Assembly (NCBI GenBank): GCA_022822905.1
Contig: JAJDYE010000017.1
Location: 153,260-217,259, forward strand
Source of the DNA: Acidimicrobiia bacterium
GTDB lineage: Bacteria; Actinomycetota; Acidimicrobiia; Acidimicrobiales; Bin134
DNA length: 64,000 bases
Reading direction: 5' to 3'
Positions 55,618 to 64,000 of this stretch are shown here, one piece after another. The notes beneath the pieces are model-generated. The model was not told where the DNA came from and did not search any database. It was given only the letters and a program-made list of their open reading frames with translations. Within the stretch, counting starts at the first letter, position 1. Every line of letters starts with the position of its first letter. Both the position numbers and the translations under genes were made by a program.

Positions 55618-55718
55618 CCCCACCATAGGTGGGCCGAGTGGGTGGCCCGGCTCAGGGCGCCCGCCGCCCGGACTCCATGGAGGACGGCGGGCTGGGCCGG
55701 GACAGGACCCGCCGGCCC
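55618..55718. other. GC-rich intergenic stretch with alternative stem-loops
   Basis: CCCACC-ATA-GGTGGG (55619-55633); GCCCGCCG (55659-55666) pairs with CGGCGGGC (55685-55692), but CGGCGGG (55685-55691) can instead pair with CCCGCCG (55708-55714); GGGCCGG (55694-55700) pairs with CCGGCCC (55712-55718). It lies between convergent genes, so it may serve as a two-way terminator or encode a small RNA. No known RNA family was recognised. Confidence 0.4.
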
Positions 55719-55736
55719 ACCGGAGGGTGGTACAAC

Positions 55737-56435
55737 CTAGGAAGCCCACGGAGCAGAAGGCTGCTTCACTGCTTTCTCTAAACGCGCCAAGTACTCACTT
55801 CGAGGAATCTCCACCGCTCCCAAGCTCCGCAGGTGCTCCGTCGCCCACTGCACATCCAACAGCCGGACTACGCCACCGTGGTTCAACCTCCCCACTAGCG
55901 CCACCAGCGCCACCTTCGACGCATCGCGATCAACATGAAACATCGACTCTCCCGCGAACAGCCCGCCGATCGACACCCCGTACAACCCGCCCACCAGCTC
56001 TCCCTCTTCCGACCACGCCTCCACGCTGTGGGCCCAGCCCATACGGTGCAGCCCAACGTAGGCATCTCGGATGTCCGGCGAGATCCAACCATGAGGACGC
56101 TCAATTGCTCGGCAGGCATCGACGACATCGGCAAAGGCAATATCAACCGTTATTCGATATCGCCGCAGCGACCGGCGCAGCGAGCGGGTCACCCGGAGAT
56201 CATCGAGCGGGATCACTCCCCGAGGATCGGGCGACCACCATCCCAGCTTGTCGGTTCGTCCCAATGGCATCGGAAACAAACCGGATCGGTAGGCCGCCAG
56301 CAGCGTGCCCGGGGCCAGATCCGCCCCCACTGCCACCAAGCCATGCTCATCGGCCGTCTCCGCAGGAGGAAACTCCCACTGGCTGGGCTCGGGGCGGAGT
56401 GGACTATCTGGCCTCACCCCCATACTCTGCCCCAC
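55737..56435 (-). CDS. aat: Leucyl/phenylalanyl-tRNA-protein transferase
   Basis: N-end rule enzyme (232 aa) that adds Leu or Phe to proteins beginning with Lys or Arg. Family motifs: EHGLVAVGADLAPGTLLAAY, SGLFPM, WWSPDPRGVIPLDDLRVTRS, HGWISPDIRDAYVGLHRMGW, AHSVEAWSEEGELVGGLYGV and GGLFAGESMFHVDRDASKVA. Nearly all key residues of the family are present. It ends just after the GC-rich structured gap and is divergently ordered behind the cyclophilin-like gene, 22 bases apart. Confidence 0.94.
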   Translation of the reverse strand: MGQSMGVRPDSPLRPEPSQWEFPPAETADEHGLVAVGADLAPGTLLAAYRSGLFPMPLGRTDKLGWWSPDPRGVIPLDDLRVTRSLRRSLRRYRITVDIAFADVVDACRAIERPHGWISPDIRDAYVGLHRMGWAHSVEAWSEEGELVGGLYGVSIGGLFAGESMFHVDRDASKVALVALVGRLNHGGVVRLLDVQWATEHLRSLGAVEIPRSEYLARLEKAVKQPSAPWAS

Positions 56436-56457
56436 CCAGAGCGCGGGGGTTAGCGGA

Positions 56458-57948
56458 CTAGCCGGATTCTTCGATGGTGACCGAGTTGACGATCACCTGC
56501 GGCTCAGGCCCACCGCCCAGCGGGTTGTTGGGCTGGTCGACGTGGCTGGCCAAAATGGCCTCGGCCACCCCCAAACTCGCATCGTCCATTTGGCCGAACA
56601 CCACGTAGGTGCCCTGGTTGTTGAGCAGGGCAGTGTTTTCGTTCACCGCGAAGAAGAACTGGGCGCTGGCACTGTTGGGCGCCGCCGTGCGGGCCATCAC
56701 GATCTGACCCGGCTCGTAGGTGAACTCCGATCCCTCGTCGGGGATGGTGTAGCCCGGACCGGGATCAGACGGGGAGTTGGTGTGCGGGGCCCCGCCCTGG
56801 ATTATGCCGATACCCGGATCAGTGCGGAACAACAGCGTGTCGTCGTAGTAGTGGTACCGGGCCAACACCGCGAAGTTGTTGGCTGTGATCGGCGTGTTGG
56901 CCACGTCGAGGTCGATCCGCATCTCTCCCGCGGTGGTGTCGAACACCGCGGTGTACTGCTTGGAAGCGTCCAAACACATGGGCTGGGGGCCGTCGAAATC
57001 GAGGACCTGTGGTCCTGATCCGTCTGCTGGAGGACATCCGCTCAAATCAATGCTCCCTTCAGGAGTTGGGTCGGTGGATTGTATGGCGATGGAGTTGACG
57101 ATGACCGCCTCGGAAGGTCGCCCTCCGAAGGCAGTGTCCGGGTCGTCAACGTGAAGGACGAGGGCATCGAGAACCACCGACAAGCTGCCGTCGGAGATCT
57201 GGCCCAGGCTCGTGAGCCCCGACACCGGCTGGGACGGCAGGAACTCGTCGTAGGCCAACAGGAGGAACTGTCCGGTCGTATCTCCCTCAGCCGACCACAG
57301 CAACTGACCTTGCCGAAACTCTTCGGCCTCGTCCGCAGCCACCGTGAACCCCGGCCCGGGATCGTCGGCGTCGTTGGTGTGGGGCGACCCACCCTGGATG
57401 TAGCCGCCGGTGGGGTCGGTATAGAACACGGCTGTTCCGTCGTAGTAGCCGTATCCGGCCAACGCTGAGAATGCGTTCACCGCCTCGGGATTGGCCTCTT
57501 GGTCGAGAGCCACCCTGATCTGTCCCAGGGTTGTGTCGAACACCGCGGTGTAGTCAAGCTCGGGATCGAGGCATTGAGCCGGAGCCGACTCAAAGGAGGT
57601 CACTCGGAACGCCGGGCCCGCCGGATCGGGGCAGGGAGTGACTTCCCCGGTCAGCTCGCCTCCGGGGCCCGGGGGCGGGGGTAGGTCGGGAAACCCGCCG
57701 GTGCCCGGTGCGGCATCGGGGCCATCGCTCTGGGCCGTCTCGCCGATGGCGGCGTCCCCGCTGGTGTCGTCGCTGCCGTCATCTCGCACCACCAGCCACA
57801 GGATCAGAACCGCCACCACAATCACCGCCGCAATCAGAGCTACCCGAACGCCTCTAGAGCGGATTCGGCCGCGGCTCTCGGTCACCCTGGCCCGTTGCTG
57901 CGCAACCTGTCGGCGCGCCCGCTGACGCTGTCTCTTGTCGGTGGCCAT
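56458..57948 (-). CDS. Membrane-anchored protein with two cyclophilin-like domains
   Basis: 496-residue protein from ATG 57948. A basic Arg/Gln-rich N-terminus (about 35 residues) precedes a membrane anchor VRVALIAAVIVVAVLILWLV, so the rest is likely outside. Two cyclophilin-type prolyl isomerase domains follow: the first (about residues 130-290) has YIQGGSPHTNDADDPGPGF and QFLLLAYDEF; the second (about 310-490) has FRTDPGIGIIQGGAPHTNS and SASAQFFFAVNENTALLNNQ, closer to the catalytic pattern. In the first, the usual Arg of the F(H)R motif is replaced (VFYTDPTG), so it may be inactive. Four Cys (two before each domain) could pair. Confidence 0.85.
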   Translation of the reverse strand: MATDKRQRQRARRQVAQQRARVTESRGRIRSRGVRVALIAAVIVVAVLILWLVVRDDGSDDTSGDAAIGETAQSDGPDAAPGTGGFPDLPPPPGPGGELTGEVTPCPDPAGPAFRVTSFESAPAQCLDPELDYTAVFDTTLGQIRVALDQEANPEAVNAFSALAGYGYYDGTAVFYTDPTGGYIQGGSPHTNDADDPGPGFTVAADEAEEFRQGQLLWSAEGDTTGQFLLLAYDEFLPSQPVSGLTSLGQISDGSLSVVLDALVLHVDDPDTAFGGRPSEAVIVNSIAIQSTDPTPEGSIDLSGCPPADGSGPQVLDFDGPQPMCLDASKQYTAVFDTTAGEMRIDLDVANTPITANNFAVLARYHYYDDTLLFRTDPGIGIIQGGAPHTNSPSDPGPGYTIPDEGSEFTYEPGQIVMARTAAPNSASAQFFFAVNENTALLNNQGTYVVFGQMDDASLGVAEAILASHVDQPNNPLGGGPEPQVIVNSVTIEESG

Positions 57949-58036
57949 CGCCTGAAATCTACGATGGCAATCACCGAAGTGCCTATCAGCGCAGGAATCT
58001 CGGATAACAACCACAAAAGTGCCCATGAGCGGCCGG

Positions 58037-58042
58037 TAGCGT
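58037..58042 (+). promoter_or_regulatory. TAGCGT -10 box, leaderless start of aspartokinase
   Basis: TAGCGT is six bases before the aspartokinase GTG at 58049, with no Shine-Dalgarno sequence. Confidence 0.45.
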
Positions 58043-58048
58043 TTGGGC

Positions 58049-60575
<2,527 letters not shown>

Positions 60576-60622
60576 TGCGGCTCTGTTTACTCGATAGCAG
60601 GACCGTGCACGGTGACCCGCAA

Positions 60623-61396
60623 TCAGAGACGGTAGCCGCCGTCAACGCTGATCACCTGCCCGGTTATGCCGGCGCCCGCCTCCGAGGCCAACAACACCGC
60701 CATCGGAGCCAGCTCCTCAGGTTCCAGAATTCGGCGCTGGGCGCTGTCGGCATGGGCGTCGGCCTCGGCCTCGGCCGTGCTGATGCCCTTGGCCGCGGCC
60801 AGCCTCTCAAAGTCCACCAGTGCTGTGTTGGTCCATCCCGGGCACAGGCAGTTCACCGTGATTCCGTGGGGCGCCGCCGACATGGCCAACTGTTTGGTCA
60901 GGCCCACCAGACCGTGTTTGGCCGCGGTGTAGCCCACGCTGGCCGCGGCCCGCTTGGAGGCACCCGAGCCGATGTTGATAATGCGGCCATAGCCCTTCTC
61001 TCGCATTGGGGATAGCGCTTCCTGGCTGGTCCAGAAGGCCGAAATGAGGTTCAACCGCAAAGTCCCCATGAACGCTTCGGCGTCACCCGAAAACGGATCA
61101 TGGTTTCCCCCCGACGAACCCCCCACGTTGTTCACCAGCACCTCGACGCGCCCGAACTCGGCCATCGCCGCTCGCACCGGCGAGCGGGCCTGTTCTTCAT
61201 CGGCGGCGTCGGCCACCACCGCCAGCCCCGTTCGGCCCGCGTCCTCGATCTCGGCCACCACCGAATCAAGCTGTTGCCGGGTCCGGGACGATACCACCAC
61301 CGTCGCCCCCTCCCGGGCCATGCCCACAGCAATGGCCCGTCCGATCCCTCGGCCCCCGCCAGTAACCACCGCCACCCGGCCTTCAAGCACAGACAA
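60623..61396 (-). CDS. Short-chain dehydrogenase/reductase (FabG-like)
   Basis: Classical SDR (257 aa). TGGGRGIGRAIAVGMAREGA near residue 13, VLVNNVGGSSGG, catalytic Ser in IINIGSGASKRAAASVGYTA and YTAAK, and the C-terminal GITGQVISVDGGYRL. TTG at 61396 is preferred because AGGAG lies eight bases upstream; GTG 61390 is an alternative and longer readings are not supported. Located just downstream of the SnoaL-like gene on the same strand (11-base gap), probably co-transcribed. Confidence 0.88.
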   Translation of the reverse strand: MSVLEGRVAVVTGGGRGIGRAIAVGMAREGATVVVSSRTRQQLDSVVAEIEDAGRTGLAVVADAADEEQARSPVRAAMAEFGRVEVLVNNVGGSSGGNHDPFSGDAEAFMGTLRLNLISAFWTSQEALSPMREKGYGRIINIGSGASKRAAASVGYTAAKHGLVGLTKQLAMSAAPHGITVNCLCPGWTNTALVDFERLAAAKGISTAEAEADAHADSAQRRILEPEELAPMAVLLASEAGAGITGQVISVDGGYRL

Positions 61397-61407
61397 TGTT
61401 GGCGCTC

Positions 61408-61797
61408 CTAGCCGAATGAGATCGTACGGTGGGCCAACTTCCACCCACCGCCAGTACGCACCAGCCGATCCCGGTAAGTCCCGAACAGAGCGACCGATGG
61501 TTCCGTAGCAGTGTTCACCCAAAACTGGAAATAGGCATCAGAAGCAGCCTCATCGCCGTTCACCGCCACCGCCTGAGTAGTAATCACATGCCGCGTGTTG
61601 CTCCCCGGCCCCACGGTGCCTGCGGCGCGCCGCTCGATGGCTCCGGCCAGGAGATTCTCTCGTCCCTGCAACTCTCCCCCTGGCATGTCCCAACGAGCGT
61701 CGTCGGTGAACAAGTCCACGTATTCCTCCAAATCCCCCTCATCCGCCAGCATTGCCAACCGGGCAACAACATTTCTGATCGCAGCATCGTCGCTCAT
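61408..61797 (-). CDS. SnoaL/NTF2-like protein
   Basis: 129-residue alpha+beta cone-fold protein of the SnoaL-like polyketide cyclase or dehydratase group. AIRNVVARLAMLADEGDLEE and YVDLFTDDARWDMPGGELQG match the family start; the C-terminal YRDRLVRTGGGWKLAHRTIS is typical. Substrate unknown; the following SDR gene suggests a small catabolic unit. TATTCT six bases before the ATG suggests leaderless transcription from a promoter that overlaps that of the divergent amidohydrolase gene. Confidence 0.85.
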   Translation of the reverse strand: MSDDAAIRNVVARLAMLADEGDLEEYVDLFTDDARWDMPGGELQGRENLLAGAIERRAAGTVGPGSNTRHVITTQAVAVNGDEAASDAYFQFWVNTATEPSVALFGTYRDRLVRTGGGWKLAHRTISFG

Positions 61798-61803
61798 GCT
61801 CTG

Positions 61804-61826
61804 AGAATACCGACAGGGAGTAACCT
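61804..61826. promoter_or_regulatory. Overlapping divergent promoters between SnoaL-like and amidohydrolase genes
   Basis: Minus-strand TATTCT (complement of 61804-61809) and plus-strand TAACCT (61821-61826) are only 11 bases apart; each sits six bases before its start codon (61797 and 61833). The -35 position of each promoter would lie over the other's -10 or coding start. Confidence 0.5.
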
Positions 61827-61832
61827 CACCAC

Positions 61833-63521
61833 ATGCACGACCTCGTCATCCGCGCCGGCACAGTCATCGACGGCACCGGCCAGCCAGGATTCACCGCCGA
61901 CATCGCCATCGACAACGAGATAATCATCGAGGTCGGCGCCAACGTTTCCAAGGGACGCCAAGAGCTCGACGCCGACGGTCTCCTCGTCACCCCCGGCTTT
62001 GTCGACATCCATACCCACTACGACGGACAGGTCTCATGGGACCCCGAGATCACCCCATCGGTGTGGCACGGGGTGACCACGGTGGTTATGGGCAACTGCG
62101 GCGTGGGTTTCGCACCGGTACGGCCCGGCTCAGAGGAATGGCTCATCGGCCTGATGGAGGGGGTAGAAGACATACCCGGCGCCGCTCTCGCCGAGGGCAT
62201 CGAATGGGAGTGGGAGAGCTTCCCCGAGTACCTCGACGCGGTCGACCGCAAGCCCCGCACCATCGACGTGGCCGCCCAGGTGCCCCATGGCGCGCTCCGG
62301 GCCTACGTCATGGGAGAGCGGGGGGCCGACCACAACAACCACCCCACCGACGACGAAGTCACCGAGATGGCCCGGTTGGCCGCCGAAGGCGTGGCCGCCG
62401 GCGCGGTGGGCTTCACCACCAGCCGCACCATCAATCACAAGACCAAGTCCGGCGAGCACACCCCGAGCCTTACCGCCGGTGCTCCCGAACTGTGGGCCAT
62501 CGCCGAGGCAGTGGGCCAAACCGGCAAGGGAGTATTCGAGATGGTGGGCGACTGGATGGACTTGGATGCCGAGTTCGATCTGGTGGCCGAGATGGCCCGG
62601 CGCAGCGGCCGGCCGCTGTCCCTGACCATTGCCGTCCCCGACACCCGGCCCGATCTGGGCCACCAGCTTCTCGATCGCATCACGCAGGCCAACGAGGCCG
62701 GCATCCCGCTGCGAGCACAGGTGGCCAGCCGTCCGGTGGGCGTGCTCGTGGGCTTGCAGTCCACGTACCACGCGTTGCTGTCCTGCCCTGGTTACCACCA
62801 GTTCGCCGCCCTCGATCTGCCAGAGAGAGTGGCCCGCTTGCGCGAGCCCGACGTGAGGTCTCGTCTGGTGGCCGAATTGGCCGCCCAACCCCTCCACACC
62901 TTCAATCGTCTCGACAAGCTCTTCCCGTTGGGCGAAACGCCCGACTACGAGCCCTCGCCCGACGTCAGCGTGGCCGCCGATGCAGCCCGACGCGGCGTGG
63001 ATCCTCACGAGGCGCTCTACGACGCGCTGTTGGCCCGCGACGGCACCGAACTGCTGTACGTCCCCGTGATGAACTACGCCGACGGCGACTTCGAGCTCAC
63101 CAGGGAGATGCTGTCCCACCCACTCAGCGTCCCGGGTTTGGGCGACGCCGGCGCCCACGTCGGGTTCCTGTGCGACGGAAGCATGCCCAGCTTCCTGCTC
63201 TCCCACTGGGGGAAAGACCGGACGCGGGGCGACACGTTGCCAGTGGAGCAGCTCGTCAAGTGGCAGTGCGCCGACACGGCGGCATTGGTGGGGTTCAACG
63301 ACCGGGGCACGCTGGCGGCTGGTCAAAAGGCCGATATCAACCTCATCGACTTCGAGCGGCTCAGCCTGCAAGCCCCTGAAATGGTCTTCGACCTGCCTGC
63401 GGGTGGGAGGCGGCTGGTTCAAAAGGCCAGCGGCTTTGTCTCCACTCTGGTTGCCGGCCAAGTTGTGCAGACCGACGGCGAATTGACCGGCACTCGGCCT
63501 GGCCATCTGGTCCGGAGTTGA
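61833..63521 (+). CDS. N-acyl-D-amino-acid deacylase-type amidohydrolase
   Basis: Metal-dependent amidohydrolase-superfamily enzyme (562 aa) of the D-aminoacylase group. The HxH metal site is in [20 protein letters not shown] near residue 58, [20 protein letters not shown] follows, and the metal/Asp region near the C-terminus is [14 protein letters not shown]. The C-terminal [20 protein letters not shown] shows the usual subsidiary beta domain. ATG 61833 gives [16 protein letters not shown]. Substrate uncertain: D-amino acid N-acyl compounds or related amides. Divergent from the SnoaL-like gene. Confidence 0.88.
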   Translation: MHDLVIRAGTVIDGTGQPGFTADIAIDNEIIIEVGANVSKGRQELDADGLLVTPGFVDIHTHYDGQVSWDPEITPSVWHGVTTVVMGNCGVGFAPVRPGSEEWLIGLMEGVEDIPGAALAEGIEWEWESFPEYLDAVDRKPRTIDVAAQVPHGALRAYVMGERGADHNNHPTDDEVTEMARLAAEGVAAGAVGFTTSRTINHKTKSGEHTPSLTAGAPELWAIAEAVGQTGKGVFEMVGDWMDLDAEFDLVAEMARRSGRPLSLTIAVPDTRPDLGHQLLDRITQANEAGIPLRAQVASRPVGVLVGLQSTYHALLSCPGYHQFAALDLPERVARLREPDVRSRLVAELAAQPLHTFNRLDKLFPLGETPDYEPSPDVSVAADAARRGVDPHEALYDALLARDGTELLYVPVMNYADGDFELTREMLSHPLSVPGLGDAGAHVGFLCDGSMPSFLLSHWGKDRTRGDTLPVEQLVKWQCADTAALVGFNDRGTLAAGQKADINLIDFERLSLQAPEMVFDLPAGGRRLVQKASGFVSTLVAGQVVQTDGELTGTRPGHLVRS

Positions 63522-63576
63522 ACACCCCTCAAAGCGCGTAAAACTCCTATTTTTCTTGGAAATGACTGCTTCCATA

Positions 63577-63600
63577 CGATAGTTGCACTTCCAACTATCG
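63577..63600. promoter_or_regulatory. Perfect 9-base inverted repeat before the mutase gene
   Basis: CGATAGTTG (63577-63585), spacer CACTTC, CAACTATCG (63592-63600). It sits 23 bases before the mutase ATG. With a TAGACT -10 box at 63612-63617 the repeat covers the expected -35 position, so it looks like an operator, although a transcript hairpin cannot be excluded. Confidence 0.55.
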
Positions 63601-63611
63601 GACTTCCTTGA

Positions 63612-63617
63612 TAGACT
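63612..63617 (+). promoter_or_regulatory. TAGACT -10 box, leaderless start of the mutase gene
   Basis: TAGACT is six bases before the ATG at 63624 and no Shine-Dalgarno sequence is seen. Confidence 0.5.
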
Positions 63618-63623
63618 TCTCCA

Positions 63624-64000
63624 ATGGTCGAGACCATGTCGGGAATTCCCCTCGACCCCACTTACGGCGACGGGTTGCAACCAGGCGAGTACCCCTACAC
63701 CCGCGGGCTGTACCCCACCGGCTACCGCAGCAAGTTGTGGACCATGCGCATGTTCGCCGGATTCGGAACTGCCACCGACACCAACGCCCGCTTTCATGCT
63801 CTGCTTCGAGCCGGTGGGACCGGTTTGTCCACCGCTTTCGACATGCCCACCCTCATGGGCCGCGACTCCGACCACGAGTGGTCGGTGGGCGAGGTAGGCC
63901 GGGCCGGCGTGGCCGTGGACACCCTGGCCGACATGGAAGACCTCTTTGCCGGCATCAAGTTGGACAAGGTGACCACCTCGATGACCATCAACGGGCCGGC
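63624..64000 (+). CDS. Methylmalonyl-CoA mutase (acyl-CoA mutase) large subunit, N-terminal part
   Basis: The gene runs off the window (about 125 codons seen). [80 protein letters not shown] and [10 protein letters not shown] match the substrate-binding barrel start of B12-dependent acyl-CoA mutases. The N-terminus before this block is short (about 24 residues), so the dimerisation arm is abbreviated compared with full-length MutB. Methylmalonyl- and isobutyryl-CoA mutases cannot be told apart from this part. It fits the propionyl-CoA carboxylase genes 10 kb upstream. Confidence 0.9.
   Translation, partial: MVETMSGIPLDPTYGDGLQPGEYPYTRGLYPTGYRSKLWTMRMFAGFGTATDTNARFHALLRAGGTGLSTAFDMPTLMGRDSDHEWSVGEVGRAGVAVDTLADMEDLFAGIKLDKVTTSMTINGP

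Noticed and set aside
55600..55760. Possible RNase P RNA because of CGGACTCCAT and an ACAGGACCC-like end
   Set aside because: Only short matches, the universally conserved GAGGAAAGTC part is missing, and the gap is much too short for rnpB.
63540..63576. TTGGAAATGACTGCTTCCA as a second inverted repeat upstream of the mutase gene
   Set aside because: Only five bases pair (TGGAA/TTCCA); too short to count next to the nine-base perfect repeat.
62130..63875. A 581-residue minus-strand open frame over the amidohydrolase gene
   Set aside because: It is a high-GC shadow of the conserved amidohydrolase and shows low-complexity, His/Gly-rich sequence without motifs.

Overview
This is a high-GC chromosomal segment from an actinobacterium, most likely a deep-branching lineage such as Acidimicrobiia. 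The evidence is gene order (spc and alpha ribosomal operons, then truA-rplM-rpsI-glmM, then nnr-alr-tsaE-tsaB-rimI-tsaD-groES-groEL), a zinc-type S14, an acyl-CoA carboxylase epsilon subunit, a GuaB3-type IMP dehydrogenase homologue, a SigK/RskA-like pair, frequent GTG/TTG starts and many apparently leaderless genes. The class assignment is inference from gene content, not from a marker-gene tree.

Layout. 1-11.9 kb: ribosomal protein genes from the 3' end of rplP through rplQ, with secY, adk, infA and rpoA embedded, then truA and rplM-rpsI. 11.9-20.4 kb: cell-wall precursor genes, namely glmM, a very large GlmS-like protein (about 1178 aa), the NAD(P)H-hydrate repair enzyme and alanine racemase, plus an unknown secreted protein on the opposite strand. 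20.4-24.6 kb: four minus-strand genes (SDR, P1-family peptidase, two tandem ERG4/ERG24-type sterol reductase homologues) that split the usual alr-tsaE neighbourhood. 24.7-30.2 kb: family 4 uracil-DNA glycosylase, the tRNA t6A genes tsaE-tsaB-rimI-tsaD, and groES-groEL behind a perfect CIRCE operator. 30.3-40.1 kb: Nudix hydrolase, PLP decarboxylase, guaB3-guaA, a KamA-type radical SAM enzyme, a lipocalin-like unknown, a DUF4258/DUF2283 pair, an SDR and a nitroreductase. 40.1-46.4 kb: a FAS1 lipoprotein with a SigK-type promoter, an ECF sigma factor, an RskA-like anti-sigma factor, an MmpL-type transporter and a photolyase, between two tRNA-Ser genes (a third tRNA-Ser lies just upstream). 46.4-49.2 kb: SRP RNA, dnaX, recR. 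49.3-64 kb: acyl-CoA metabolism (thiolase, carboxylase beta and epsilon, start of methylmalonyl-CoA mutase), a nitronate monooxygenase homologue, LOG-family hydrolase, MOSC protein, Aat transferase, a double-cyclophilin membrane protein, aspartokinase and aspartate-semialdehyde dehydrogenase, MazG-like protein, SDR, SnoaL-like protein and a D-aminoacylase-type amidohydrolase.

How it works together. Most of the window is core growth machinery: translation, protein export, RNA polymerase, tRNA modification, chaperonins, peptidoglycan precursor synthesis, GMP synthesis, DNA repair and replication, and the aspartate pathway. The most unusual items are the GlmS-like protein with a helical insertion inside its glutaminase domain and an extra C-terminal domain; imperfect tandem duplications at three ribosomal gene junctions and at the tsaD N-terminus; the FAS1-SigK-RskA-MmpL-photolyase locus with a matching promoter; the twin sterol reductase homologues; and a recurrent TANNNT box 6-7 bases before start codons, which suggests leaderless mRNAs. 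No prophage, insertion sequence or CRISPR array was seen, and no stretch longer than about 200 bases lacks a gene.
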